Made by a program: the position numbers and the translations under genes
Shown: positions 39,051 to 48,079 of the stretch, piece by piece
Position numbering within the stretch: position 1 is the first letter of the stretch
Layout: the number at the start of each line of letters is the position of its first letter
Assembly: GCF_902859945.1 (NCBI RefSeq)
Contig: NZ_CADIKL010000003.1
Span: 1 to 64,000, forward strand
Origin: Paraburkholderia caffeinitolerans
GTDB taxonomy: Bacteria > Pseudomonadota > Gammaproteobacteria > Burkholderiales > Burkholderiaceae
Direction: 5' to 3'
DNA length: 64,000 bases
The notes under the pieces: generated by a model
Seen by the model: only the letters and a program-made list of their open reading frames with translations
Databases searched by the model: none
Told to the model about the DNA's origin: nothing

Positions 39051-40508
39051 CTACACCCGCGCTTTCGCCGGACTAGCCGAGAAAAACCGCGCAAGCTCGT
39101 GCGCGAGTTCGTTCAACGCGCTCATTTCCTTCGGCAAAATCCGCCGCGGCTCCTGGCTCAGCAGCCAGTCGCCATAGAGCAGGGCCACCGGCGGTTCGCC
39201 GGGGTGGGCCACCGGCAGCAGCACGAATGCGCGCGCGTCGTCGAGGCGCGCGCGGTACCACGCGGGCAGACGCGAGAGCATCTTCGGATCGCGCGCATTT
39301 TCGATGAAGATGCCCACCGAGTTCGCAATCGCGAGATGGAACACGTCGGGCTGGAACGCCGCGCTGAACGAGAGTGTGTCCAGATGCCCTTCGACCTGCG
39401 GACCGAAGCCGCGCTGGGCCTCGAACATGTTCGCGCCGCGCCGCACGAACACGATCGTGCGCGCGAAGCCGAGACCGGCCAGCACGGTTTCGGTGGCGAG
39501 CGTGAGCGCCGTCTGGAGCGGGCTCCCAGGCGGCAGCGCACGTAGATCTTCCACGCCTGCGGAGATGCGCGCCTCGGGATCGAGCGCCTCGCGCGCAATG
39601 GCGTCGGCGTTCGCGCGCAACTCGACGATCTCGCGCATCACGCCGTCGTCGGCTTCCTCGCGGGCGAGCGCGAGGCTCATCTGCACGAGCGTTTCCGGGT
39701 CGGTGTTGAGCGCGCGGCCATAGTGCTGCGCGAGTTCGGCGATGTGTTCCTCGCGTGCTTCGTCGGTGAGGCCCGCGATGGTCAGCACGCGTGCGACTTC
39801 GGTTGAATAGTTCGTGATGGCGCGCAGCCATTGCACCTGGCGCGGCTCGTTGCCGGCCGGATCGTATTCGCCCATGCCTTCGCGGATCGCTTCGGGCAGG
39901 CGCCAGCGCGTGGCCACGTCCTGGCCGATCTCGGCGAAGGTCACGCCCAGCACGTCGATGCAGGCATCGTCCTCGGCCGTGCCCTGGTCGCATTCGCGGC
40001 GGATCTGGTCCCACTCGGGTTCGAGATAGAACACCACGAGGAGCTTGCCCACCTGGCGCATCAGCGTGCAGACCACGGCTTCTTCGCCGGCGCGCAGGTC
40101 GCCGCGCTCGGTGAGCTTGCGCGCGACGCACCCCGAGAGCATCGTGCGGTTCAGTTCGAGCTTGGCGTCGATGCGGCGCGGCGCGCTGTGATGGAAGTGA
40201 TCGACGATCTTCAGGCCCACCACGAGATGGCCGACCGCGTCCATGCCAAGCACCATCAGCGCGCGCGTGACGGTCGTGATGTTGCCGCCGAACGCCATGT
40301 ACATGGCGGAGTTGGCCAGACGTAGCACCTTCTGCGTGAGCGCGAAGTCCGAGAGCACGACTTTCACGAGCTCGGTGAAGTCGTAGTCGTCGTTGGTCAT
40401 GGCGGCCACGGTCGAGCGCAGCGATTGCGACAGTATGGGGAAGTCGCCGCGCTCGTTCATACGAGCCCAGAGTCGGTCGAGCAGGACTGCCTTTACCATC
40501 TGAACCAT
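39051..40508 (-). CDS. HDOD domain protein with C-terminal GAF-like region
   Basis: A 485-residue protein. The HDOD domain (about 20-215) has FPILSQSLRSTVAAM, LTQKVLRLANSAMYM and VTRALMVLGMDAV. The C-terminal 170 residues look like a GAF-type sensor (ATETVLAGLGFARTIVFVRR, then PVALLYGDW). HDOD proteins are regulatory adapters in bacterial signalling and lack known catalysis. The gene starts 39 bp after the end of the PAS-GGDEF-EAL gene on the same strand, so the two are probably co-transcribed. A start three codons later is also possible. Confidence 0.85.
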   Translation of the reverse strand: MVQMVKAVLLDRLWARMNERGDFPILSQSLRSTVAAMTNDDYDFTELVKVVLSDFALTQKVLRLANSAMYMAFGGNITTVTRALMVLGMDAVGHLVVGLKIVDHFHHSAPRRIDAKLELNRTMLSGCVARKLTERGDLRAGEEAVVCTLMRQVGKLLVVFYLEPEWDQIRRECDQGTAEDDACIDVLGVTFAEIGQDVATRWRLPEAIREGMGEYDPAGNEPRQVQWLRAITNYSTEVARVLTIAGLTDEAREEHIAELAQHYGRALNTDPETLVQMSLALAREEADDGVMREIVELRANADAIAREALDPEARISAGVEDLRALPPGSPLQTALTLATETVLAGLGFARTIVFVRRGANMFEAQRGFGPQVEGHLDTLSFSAAFQPDVFHLAIANSVGIFIENARDPKMLSRLPAWYRARLDDARAFVLLPVAHPGEPPVALLYGDWLLSQEPRRILPKEMSALNELAHELARFFSASPAKARV

Positions 40509-40547
40509 GTCAATTTCGCTGATGCCCTGCGTGTATCGGTGCCATGC

Positions 40548-42512
40548 TCAATGCACGTCGTGGAGGTGCAAGGTGCGTGACTCGAACCGCTGCGAGAGCT
40601 CTTCCGAAGGCAATGCCTTGCAGACGAGCCATCCCTGGATATGGTCGCAGCCCATCTTCGTGAGCAGCTCGCGCTGCGCCTCGGTCTCGACGCCTTCGGC
40701 CACGAGCTCGAGCTCGAGCGTGCGCGCGAGGCCCACCACGGCATTGACGATCGCCTGATCGTTGCGCGAGGTGAGCAGGTTCACGACGAAGCTGCGGTCG
40801 ATCTTCAGCTTTGAAAGCGGGAAGCGCTGCAAATACGCGAGACTCGAATAGCCCGTGCCGAAGTCGTCCACCGCGAAGCGGATGCCGAGCGCCGTGAGCT
40901 CCTCGAGCAGCGCGACCGCGTGCTGCGGGTCGTGCATCAGCACGCTTTCGGTGATCTCGAAGACGAGCCGGCGCGGATCGATGCCCGTGAGCCGCAGCGC
41001 CTCTTCGACGCTTTCCTTGAAGCGCGGATTGCGGAACTGCTGCGGCGACACGTTGACCGCGACGTACTGCAAGGCAAAGCCTTGCTCGTCCCATTGCGTC
41101 AGTTGCATGCAGGCCGCTTTCAAAACCCAGTTGCCAAGATAATTAATCAGGCCGACCGACTCCGCAAGCGGGATAAACGTCGATGGCGCGACATGGCCGT
41201 GCAAGGGATGTTGCCAGCGCATCAACGCCTCGACCCCGACCACGCCGCGCGTGACGCTGCTCGTGATGGGCTGGAACGCCAGCGAGAACTCGCCGTTGCG
41301 CACGCCGTCGTGGAGATCCGATTCGAGCTTGAGCCGCTGCGTATCGGTCGGGTCGTGGTCGGCCACGTGCAGCATCAGCGTGTTGCCGCCCGCGCCCTTG
41401 GCCTGTTGCAGCGCCTGGTCGGCGCGGCGGATCAGCGAGGGGCTGTCCGGCTGCATATCGCTTTCGTTGCTCCCGCCGCAATCGGCGTGCTGCTCGGGAT
41501 AAAACGCAATGCCGATGCTCGCCGCGAGATGCACCGGCTGGTCGCGAAACGAGTACGGTTGCAGGATCGACGTGAGCAGGCGGCGCGCGAGGGTTTCGGC
41601 GGCGTGGCGGATGTCGGCGGGCGGCGTGATCAGAATGGCGAATTCGTCGCTGCCCGTGCGCGCGATGAACTCGCCTTGCTGGGTCAGATGTACGAGGCGG
41701 CGCGCGGTTTCGCGCAGCAACTCGTCGCCGGCGTCGTAGCCTAGCGCGCGGTTCACGCGCTGATAGTCGTCGAGATCGAGCAGCAGCAGGGCGATCGGCG
41801 TGCCGTGACGGTCGGCCTCGGCCAGCGCGCGTTCTAGCTCGGGCTCGAGCGCCGCCTGGTTCGGCAGGCCGGTGAGCGGATCGTGGTGGAGCGCGTGGGT
41901 GAGACGCATCTGCACGCGCTGCCAGTCCGAGACGTCGAAGCCCGCCACAGAATAACCGTCCACGCCCGCATAGGCGGCGCGCTGCACGCGCAGCTCGACG
42001 GCGAGCGGGTAGGTGAGCGCCTTCACGAGATCGATCGTGTCTTTTTCGACCGCGCCGCTCGCCAGTGCGCGGGCGAAGAGCGTGTCGAGCCGCGCGAGAT
42101 CGCCGGGCGCGACGAGGTCGTGCAGCGACGCGCCCAGCAGGAACTCGCGGTGATAGCCGGCAAAACGCAGGCTTGCGTCGGAAACGTAGAGAAAGCGCAG
42201 GTTGCGGTCAACGTGCACGAGGAAATCCACGGTCGCGGCGGTCTGCTCGAACGCGCGCGAGAAGGCGTCGGACCTGGCGTCGTCGTGTTGTGTGGCGCGC
42301 GCAAGGGCCGTGCCGTCGGTGGCCGCCGCGGCGGCCGGGTGGCTAGGCGAACCATCCGCACCCTCCGCACCCTCCACGCCATCCGCACAGGCGAGCAGGG
42401 CGCGGCAACGGGCCTCGTCCTGCTCGCCTGTGCGCCCGGTGCGTGGCCGCAGGCGGTCCACGACCGTGCGCAGCCACCCCGGGAGGGGCGCGGTAATCCT
42501 GTTCGCTTCCAT
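40548..42512 (-). CDS. PAS-GGDEF-EAL c-di-GMP turnover protein
   Basis: A 654-residue cytosolic protein. A PAS domain (about 85-200), a diguanylate cyclase domain (about 205-375) and an EAL phosphodiesterase domain (about 395-645) are seen. The cyclase signature is GSDEF (287-291), a variant of GGDEF; no RxxD inhibitory site precedes it. The EAL domain looks complete, with VEALMRW (428-430 EAL), DDFGTGYSSLAYL and AEGVET, so hydrolysis of c-di-GMP is the more certain activity. The ATG at 42512 is the first that avoids a non-conserved extension running into the divergent promoter region. Confidence 0.93.
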   Translation of the reverse strand: MEANRITAPLPGWLRTVVDRLRPRTGRTGEQDEARCRALLACADGVEGAEGADGSPSHPAAAAATDGTALARATQHDDARSDAFSRAFEQTAATVDFLVHVDRNLRFLYVSDASLRFAGYHREFLLGASLHDLVAPGDLARLDTLFARALASGAVEKDTIDLVKALTYPLAVELRVQRAAYAGVDGYSVAGFDVSDWQRVQMRLTHALHHDPLTGLPNQAALEPELERALAEADRHGTPIALLLLDLDDYQRVNRALGYDAGDELLRETARRLVHLTQQGEFIARTGSDEFAILITPPADIRHAAETLARRLLTSILQPYSFRDQPVHLAASIGIAFYPEQHADCGGSNESDMQPDSPSLIRRADQALQQAKGAGGNTLMLHVADHDPTDTQRLKLESDLHDGVRNGEFSLAFQPITSSVTRGVVGVEALMRWQHPLHGHVAPSTFIPLAESVGLINYLGNWVLKAACMQLTQWDEQGFALQYVAVNVSPQQFRNPRFKESVEEALRLTGIDPRRLVFEITESVLMHDPQHAVALLEELTALGIRFAVDDFGTGYSSLAYLQRFPLSKLKIDRSFVVNLLTSRNDQAIVNAVVGLARTLELELVAEGVETEAQRELLTKMGCDHIQGWLVCKALPSEELSQRFESRTLHLHDVH

Positions 42513-42843
42513 GTGTGTAGCTGGCAACCTGTATACGAGTGGCGGGTCGAGCCGGGCGCGCCGCTTGACGTGCCCATCAGACCGAGATATCGACTCCCAT
42601 GGCGAAATCTTTAGCCGCCGGGGGAAAACGGCCGCGCGCCGACATCGCCGCGAGAGGCGCCGCCGGCGCGCGCCGCACCCTGCGCGCGCGGGCGGAGTAT
42701 GTTCCAATAGGGCCGTCGCCGGACGCGGCCGACCCAGGCAGGCGCGCCGCAGACCATTTCGCCATGCCTCGCCGCCCGTGTTCGGGTTGCCGCGCTGGCC
42801 CGGCAACCGGCGACGCAATCGAAGCCATACGAGGACATCCGAC
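42513..42843. other. 331-bp divergent intergenic region
   Basis: It separates the PAS-GGDEF-EAL gene (minus strand) from the peroxiredoxin gene (plus strand). It must hold both promoters, but I see no strong -35/-10 pair, no long hairpin and no gene. It is very GC-rich in its centre. Confidence 0.4.
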
Positions 42844-43407
42844 ATGAAACCGAGGTATTTCGCGGCGGGGGCCGCGGCGCTCGTGTGCGCCGGACTCGCG
42901 TTCTTTACCCTGAGCGCGCAGGCGACGCTCAAGCCGGGCGACTCCGCGCCCGATTTCACAACGCAGGCGTCACTGGGCGGCAAGACCTATGCCTACTCGC
43001 TTGCCGCCGAACTCAAGAAAGGGCCGGTGGTGCTGTACTTCTATCCGGCGGCGTTTACCAAGGGCTGCACGATCGAGGCCCATGATTTCGCCGAAGCCGT
43101 CGACCACTACAAGCAGTACGGCGCGACCGTGATTGGCGTTTCGCACGACAACATCGACACGCTCAAGAAGTTCTCGGTGAGCGAGTGCCGCAGCAAGTTC
43201 CCTGTTGCTGCCGACGAGGATTCGAAGATCATCAAGTCCTACGACGCATCGATGCCGATGCACGCCGCCATGGCCAACCGGGTTTCCTACGTGATCGCGC
43301 CGGACGGCAAGATCATCTACGAATACACGAGCCTGTCGCCCGACAAGCACGTGGAGAATACGTTGCGCGCCGTGAAGGAGTGGGCCGCGCAGCATCCGCA
43401 ACAATAA
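42844..43407 (+). CDS. exported peroxiredoxin (BCP/PrxQ-like)
   Basis: A 187-residue thiol peroxidase of the AhpC/TSA superfamily, closest to bacterioferritin comigratory protein. A signal peptide or anchor covers about 1-27 (hydrophobic, ending LSAQA-TL), so it should act in the periplasm, unusual for this group. The peroxidatic cysteine is Cys75 in FTKGCTIEAHDF and the likely resolving cysteine is Cys115 in SVSECRSKFP, about 40 residues later, as in one PrxQ subtype. It would reduce peroxides using a periplasmic thiol donor that is not evident here. Confidence 0.88.
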   Translation: MKPRYFAAGAAALVCAGLAFFTLSAQATLKPGDSAPDFTTQASLGGKTYAYSLAAELKKGPVVLYFYPAAFTKGCTIEAHDFAEAVDHYKQYGATVIGVSHDNIDTLKKFSVSECRSKFPVAADEDSKIIKSYDASMPMHAAMANRVSYVIAPDGKIIYEYTSLSPDKHVENTLRAVKEWAAQHPQQ

Positions 43408-43603
43408 TCACAACGCCGGCGGCGCGTAGCACGTCCTGTGCCGCGTGCTGCCGTTCGAACATCGCGCTTGCGATGCGGCAAACCCCGGCCATCGCGCCGG
43501 GGCCGTGCTTGTCGCACGCTGGTATCGTGCAGCTTTTCTTTTTTCCGGATTGGCGCCCGCATGGCACCCGCAGCCCATGTGCGCCTGCGGATCCCGTCTT
43601 CGC

Positions 43604-44071
43604 ATGCCTATTCTTGTTCTCCTTTTCGCAGTTGCGGCGCTTGTCTATGGCGCGGTGTGGTCGTTCCAGGCCGTGGCCGCGCGTATGGGCGCCGACGTCG
43701 CGATCGGTGTGTCGGTGGTGGTTGTGGCTGCGCTCGCCACGTTGCTGGCAAACTGGCTGCGGCGCCGCCGCGAAGTGGCGCCGAACCTGCGCGGCGAGGG
43801 CGACTGGACCCATCGCGTCGCGGGCGCATGGGGAGAGGCACGGCTCGCGGCCGGCAAGCGGTTGTGCGAAGTCAAGCTCGGCGAGGCGCGCGGCGCGTAC
43901 ATCTTCGCGGACCTGCAAGGCGCGCAGCCCGCGCGCGACGCGAGCGGCTGGCAGGTCGAGCTTCGCGTGGCCGACGCGGGCCGGCCGCTCTGGTCCCTGC
44001 CGATGCCGAGCGAGCGCGAGGCGAAGCGCTGGGCGCGCATTTTTTCGCTGGCGATTGCGCAGAAACTTTGA
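43604..44071 (+). CDS. small inner-membrane protein of unknown function
   Basis: A 155-residue protein. Two hydrophobic segments lie at the N-terminus (about 2-22 and 28-48), followed by a basic RRRREV stop-transfer and a soluble C-terminal domain of about 100 residues. I do not recognise the family. The ATG at 43604 begins directly before the first membrane segment; an ATG at 43577 would add nine residues. It lies between the peroxiredoxin and a lipoprotein gene, all on the plus strand. Confidence 0.65.
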   Translation: MPILVLLFAVAALVYGAVWSFQAVAARMGADVAIGVSVVVVAALATLLANWLRRRREVAPNLRGEGDWTHRVAGAWGEARLAAGKRLCEVKLGEARGAYIFADLQGAQPARDASGWQVELRVADAGRPLWSLPMPSEREAKRWARIFSLAIAQKL

Positions 44072-44121
44072 AGCGCAGTGCGGGGTCGAACGCTGCTCGT
44101 CTGAACACACCGGAAATGCTC

Positions 44122-44676
44122 ATGCGTCACAGCTTTTTTCGCAGCTTTTGTGCAGCACTCGCGTTCGCGGCCACGAGCGCCGCATTCTTGACCGCCTGCG
44201 ACCAGCAGAAAGTCGCCGATGCCGTGAACGCCGTCAAACCGGACTCGATGGCGTTCGGCGGGCTGAAAATCGGCGTCTCGACGGTTGAGGACGTGCGTAG
44301 TCAGGCGGGCAAGCCGGAGATGGTGTGGGAGGACGACGACGGCGCGCAGCGCCTCGAATACCCGCGAGGCCCGAACGGCCTGACCACGTGGATGCTCGAC
44401 TTCGACGCTGACGGCAAGCTGGTCGCGATGACCCAGGCGCTCACGGCGGGCAATATCGCGCAGGTCGTGCCCGGCATGACGCAAGACGAGGTGCGCCGCC
44501 TGCTCGGCAAACCCGCCACGATTGCGAAGTACGCGCTAAGCCACGAGGAAGTGTGGAGCTGGCACTGGGCCGAAGGCGGCGTGGCTGGAGATGGCATGTT
44601 CAATGCCCATTTTTCGCCCGATGGGCTCGTGGTCCGTACTTCGCGCTCGGATGCACCTGGGCATGAGCAGCATTGA
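44122..44676 (+). CDS. small lipoprotein, SmpA/BamE-like pair (paralogue of 21542-22138)
   Basis: A 184-residue predicted lipoprotein with the lipobox LTAC near residue 26. As in the product of 21542-22138, the mature part has two similar units, GLKIGVSTVEDVRSQAGKP and PGMTQDEVRRLLGKP, and shares LEYPRGPNGL, MTQALTAGN, EVWSWHW and an FSPDGLV C-terminal strand. GGAA precedes the ATG at 44122 by seven bases; an ATG at 44116 is possible. The role is unknown. It converges on the efflux operon. Confidence 0.8.
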   Translation: MRHSFFRSFCAALAFAATSAAFLTACDQQKVADAVNAVKPDSMAFGGLKIGVSTVEDVRSQAGKPEMVWEDDDGAQRLEYPRGPNGLTTWMLDFDADGKLVAMTQALTAGNIAQVVPGMTQDEVRRLLGKPATIAKYALSHEEVWSWHWAEGGVAGDGMFNAHFSPDGLVVRTSRSDAPGHEQH

Positions 44677-44757
44677 AGCGGTGTGCCGGCGGCTGAAGCC
44701 CAGGAACGGGGCCGCCAAAGTCCCACCAGCGGCCCCACCCATCCAGCTTCTAGCTCA

Positions 44758-47700
44758 TCACTCCAGCACCCGCGGCGGCGGCTCCACGCGCCCGCGCTTC
44801 GCATCCCACCACACGCGCAAGCGGTCCATGTACAGATACACCACCGGCGTCGTATAGAGCGTGAGCGCCTGGCTCACGATCAGCCCGCCCACGATCGAGA
44901 TGCCGAGCGGCGCGCGCAGCTCCGCGCCTTCGCCGCGCCCGAACGCGAGCGGCAGCGCGCCCAGCAGCGCCGCGCAGGTCGTCATCATGATCGGCCTGAA
45001 GCGCAGCAGGCAGGCCTGATAGATCGCGTCGCGCGAACTCAGACCCTGGCGCGACGCATCGATCGCGAAGTCCACCATCATGATCGCGTTCTTCTTCACG
45101 ATGCCGATCAGCAAAATCACGCCGATCAGCGCAATGATGCTGAACTCGGTCTTGAACAGCAGCAGCGCGAGCAGCGCGCCCACGCCCGCCGAAGGCAGCG
45201 TCGAGAGAATCGTGAGCGGGTGGATGTAGCTCTCGTAGAGAATGCCCAGCACGATATACACCGCCGCGAGCGCCGCCAGAATCAGCAGCGGCTGGTTGTC
45301 CAGCGACTGCTGGAACGCCTGCGCGGTGCCCTGGAAGCTGCCGTGGATGGTCGGCGGCATGCCGATCTCGGCCATCGTGTCGTAGACGACCCGGGTGGCG
45401 TCCGAGAGCGACTTGCCCGGCGGCAGGTTGAACGAGATCGTCGAGGCCACGAACTGGCTCTGGTGATTGACCGAGAGCGGCGTCGTGCCCGGCCCGAACG
45501 AGGCGATCGCCGAGAGCGGGATCATCGTTTCCTTCGCCGTGGAGACGGCCGCGCCCGAGGACGCGCTCGACTTGCCGCTCGCCGCGATCGAGTTGATCGC
45601 GAGATTGCGCGCGGAGTCGGCGGCGATGGCTGCGGCGCTCGAAGCCGAAGTCGCGCCCGTGCCGCCCGTCGATGCACTCGATGTGCTTGACGTAGTCGAT
45701 CCGGTGACCGTGCCCGCCGTCGCATTGGTGCTCTGCGCGCCGCTCGCGCTGCCGCCCGAGGTGCTCACCCAGATCTCGTTGAGCATGTCGGGACTTTGCC
45801 AGTACTTGGGCGCGACCTCCATCACCACGTGATACTGGTTGAGCGGGTTGTAGATGGTCGAGACCTGGCGCTGGCCGAAGGCGTCGTAGAGCGTGTTGTC
45901 GATCTGCGCGGGCTTGATGTTCAGACGCGCGGCGGTCGCGCGGTCGATGGTGATCATCGATTCGAGGCCGCCTTGCTGCTGGTCCGAGTTCACGTCGGCG
46001 AGTTCGGGGCGCGCTTGCAGCGCCTCGGTGAGCTTCGGCGCCCACTTGTAGAGGTCGGCGGTGTTGTCGGCGAGCAGCGTGAACTGATACTGCGCGTTCG
46101 ACTGTCGCCCGCCCACGCGGATGTCCTGCACGCTCTGCAGGAAGGTGCGCGCGCCCGCCACGTGCGAGAGCGGCTCGCGCAACTGCGCGATGACTTGATC
46201 CGCGGAAAGCTTGCGCTCGCTTTTGGGCTTGAGCGAGACGAACATGAAGCCCGAGTTGGTCGCGCGCCCGCCCGTGAAGCCCACCACCTGGTCGACAGCG
46301 GGATTCTCGCCGACGATCTTCATCATCTCGGCGAACTTCACCTTCATCGCCTGGAACGAGGTGGACTGGTCGGCCTGGATGCCGCCCACGAGGCGTCCCG
46401 TGTCCTGCTGCGGGAAGAAGCCCTTGGCGATATACACGTAGAGCACGACATTCAGCGCGATGGTGGCCACGAGCGTCATGAGAATCAGGCGCGGATGTGC
46501 GAGCGCCCAGCCGAGCGTGTGCTCGTAGCCGCGGTGCAGGCGCGTGAAGCCGCGCTCCAGCCATTGGCCGAAGCGGCCTTCCTCTTTCTTCTCGTGCGGC
46601 TGTTCGAGCAGTCGCGAGCACATCATCGGCGTGAGCGTGAGCGACACCACGAGCGACACGCCGATCGCGAGCGAGAGCGTGAGCGCGAACTCGCGGAACA
46701 GGCGCCCGACGATGCCGCCCATCAGCAGGATGGGCAGGAACACGGCCACCAGCGAGACGCTGATCGAGAGCACCGTGAAGCCCACCTCGCGCGCGCCGAG
46801 CAGGGCTGCCCGTCTGCGTGGCACGCCGTTCTCGATGTGGCGCGAGATGTTCTCCAGCACCACGATGGCGTCGTCCACCACGAAGCCGGTCGCGATGGTG
46901 AGCGCCATCAGCGAGAGGTTGTCGAGCGAGAAGCCCATCAGGTACATGGCCGCGAAGGTGCCGATGATCGAGATGGGCACCGCCACGCTCGGGATCAGCG
47001 TCGCGCGCCAGTTGCGCAGGAACAGGAACACCACCATCACGACGAGCGCCACCGCGATCATGAGCGTGTGCTCGGTGTCCTTGAGCGAGGCGCGGATCGT
47101 GACCGAGCGGTCCGAGGCGGGGATCACCTCGACGTCGGCGGGCAACGATGCCTTCAGTTGCGGCAGCATCGCGATCACGCGGTCCACGGTTTCGATGATG
47201 TTCGCGCCGGGCTGGCGGTAGAGGATCACGAGCACCGAGCGCTTGCCGTTGGCGAGGCCGAGGTTGCGCAGGTCCTCGACCGAATCGACCACTTCGCCCA
47301 CGTCGGAGAGCTTCACGCCCGCGCCGTTGCGGTAGGCGATCACGAGGTCCTTGTATTGGCTCGCCTTGCTCGCCTGGTCGTTGGTGTAGAGCTGGTAGCG
47401 CTTGGGGCCGAACTCGATGTCGCCCTTCGGGCTGTTCGCGTTGGCCGAGGCCAACGCCGCGCGCACGTCTTCGAGGCCGATGCCGTAGTGAAACAGGGCG
47501 TGCGGCTCCAGCTCCACGCGCACGGCCGGGTTGGCCGAGCCGCTCACGTCGACTTCGCCCACGCCGTCCACCTGCGAGAGCGATTGCTGCAGCACCGTGG
47601 CCGCCGAGTCGTAGAGCTGGCCCGCGCTGAGCGTGGGCGAGGTGAGCGCGAGGATCAGGATGGGCGCGTCGGCGGGGTTGACCTTGTGATAGGTCGGGTT

Positions 47701-48075
47701 CTGCCGGAGGCTCGAGGGCAGGTCGGCGCGCGCGGCGTTGATGGCGGCCTGCACGTCGCGCGCGGCGCCGTCGATGTCGCGGTTCAGGCCGAATTGCAGC
47801 GTGATGCGCGTGCTGCCCACCGAGCTCTGCGAGGTCATCTCGGAGACGTCGGCGATCGAGCCCAGGTGCCGCTCCAGCGGGCTCGCCACGCTGGTGGCCA
47901 CGGTTTCCGGGCTTGCGCCCGGCAGCGTCGCCTGCACAGAGATGGTGGGAAAGTCCACTTGCGGCAGGGGCGCGACGGGCAGCTTCGCGAATGCGAAGAG
48001 CCCAGCGAGCGCGATGCCGAGCGCGAGCAGCGTGGTGGCGACGGGGCGGTTGATGAACGGGCGCGAGAGATTCAT
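44758..48075 (-). CDS. mdtC: RND multidrug efflux pump subunit MdtC/MuxC with low-complexity insertion
   Basis: A 1105-residue RND transporter of the inner membrane, with 12 membrane segments and two large periplasmic loops. [20 protein letters not shown] (fourth segment, with the proton-relay acids) and [15 protein letters not shown] (tenth) are present. MdtC proteins form a heteromultimer with MdtB. The product is about 80 residues longer than usual: residues about 770-846, in the second periplasmic loop, are a Ser/Thr/Ala/Gly-only tract, after which the family sequence resumes at [12 protein letters not shown]. The gene starts 4 bp after the end of mdtB. Confidence 0.93.
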   Translation of the reverse strand: MNLSRPFINRPVATTLLALGIALAGLFAFAKLPVAPLPQVDFPTISVQATLPGASPETVATSVASPLERHLGSIADVSEMTSQSSVGSTRITLQFGLNRDIDGAARDVQAAINAARADLPSSLRQNPTYHKVNPADAPILILALTSPTLSAGQLYDSAATVLQQSLSQVDGVGEVDVSGSANPAVRVELEPHALFHYGIGLEDVRAALASANANSPKGDIEFGPKRYQLYTNDQASKASQYKDLVIAYRNGAGVKLSDVGEVVDSVEDLRNLGLANGKRSVLVILYRQPGANIIETVDRVIAMLPQLKASLPADVEVIPASDRSVTIRASLKDTEHTLMIAVALVVMVVFLFLRNWRATLIPSVAVPISIIGTFAAMYLMGFSLDNLSLMALTIATGFVVDDAIVVLENISRHIENGVPRRRAALLGAREVGFTVLSISVSLVAVFLPILLMGGIVGRLFREFALTLSLAIGVSLVVSLTLTPMMCSRLLEQPHEKKEEGRFGQWLERGFTRLHRGYEHTLGWALAHPRLILMTLVATIALNVVLYVYIAKGFFPQQDTGRLVGGIQADQSTSFQAMKVKFAEMMKIVGENPAVDQVVGFTGGRATNSGFMFVSLKPKSERKLSADQVIAQLREPLSHVAGARTFLQSVQDIRVGGRQSNAQYQFTLLADNTADLYKWAPKLTEALQARPELADVNSDQQQGGLESMITIDRATAARLNIKPAQIDNTLYDAFGQRQVSTIYNPLNQYHVVMEVAPKYWQSPDMLNEIWVSTSGGSASGAQSTNATAGTVTGSTTSSTSSASTGGTGATSASSAAAIAADSARNLAINSIAASGKSSASSGAAVSTAKETMIPLSAIASFGPGTTPLSVNHQSQFVASTISFNLPPGKSLSDATRVVYDTMAEIGMPPTIHGSFQGTAQAFQQSLDNQPLLILAALAAVYIVLGILYESYIHPLTILSTLPSAGVGALLALLLFKTEFSIIALIGVILLIGIVKKNAIMMVDFAIDASRQGLSSRDAIYQACLLRFRPIMMTTCAALLGALPLAFGRGEGAELRAPLGISIVGGLIVSQALTLYTTPVVYLYMDRLRVWWDAKRGRVEPPPRVLE

Positions 48076-48079
48076 CGCG

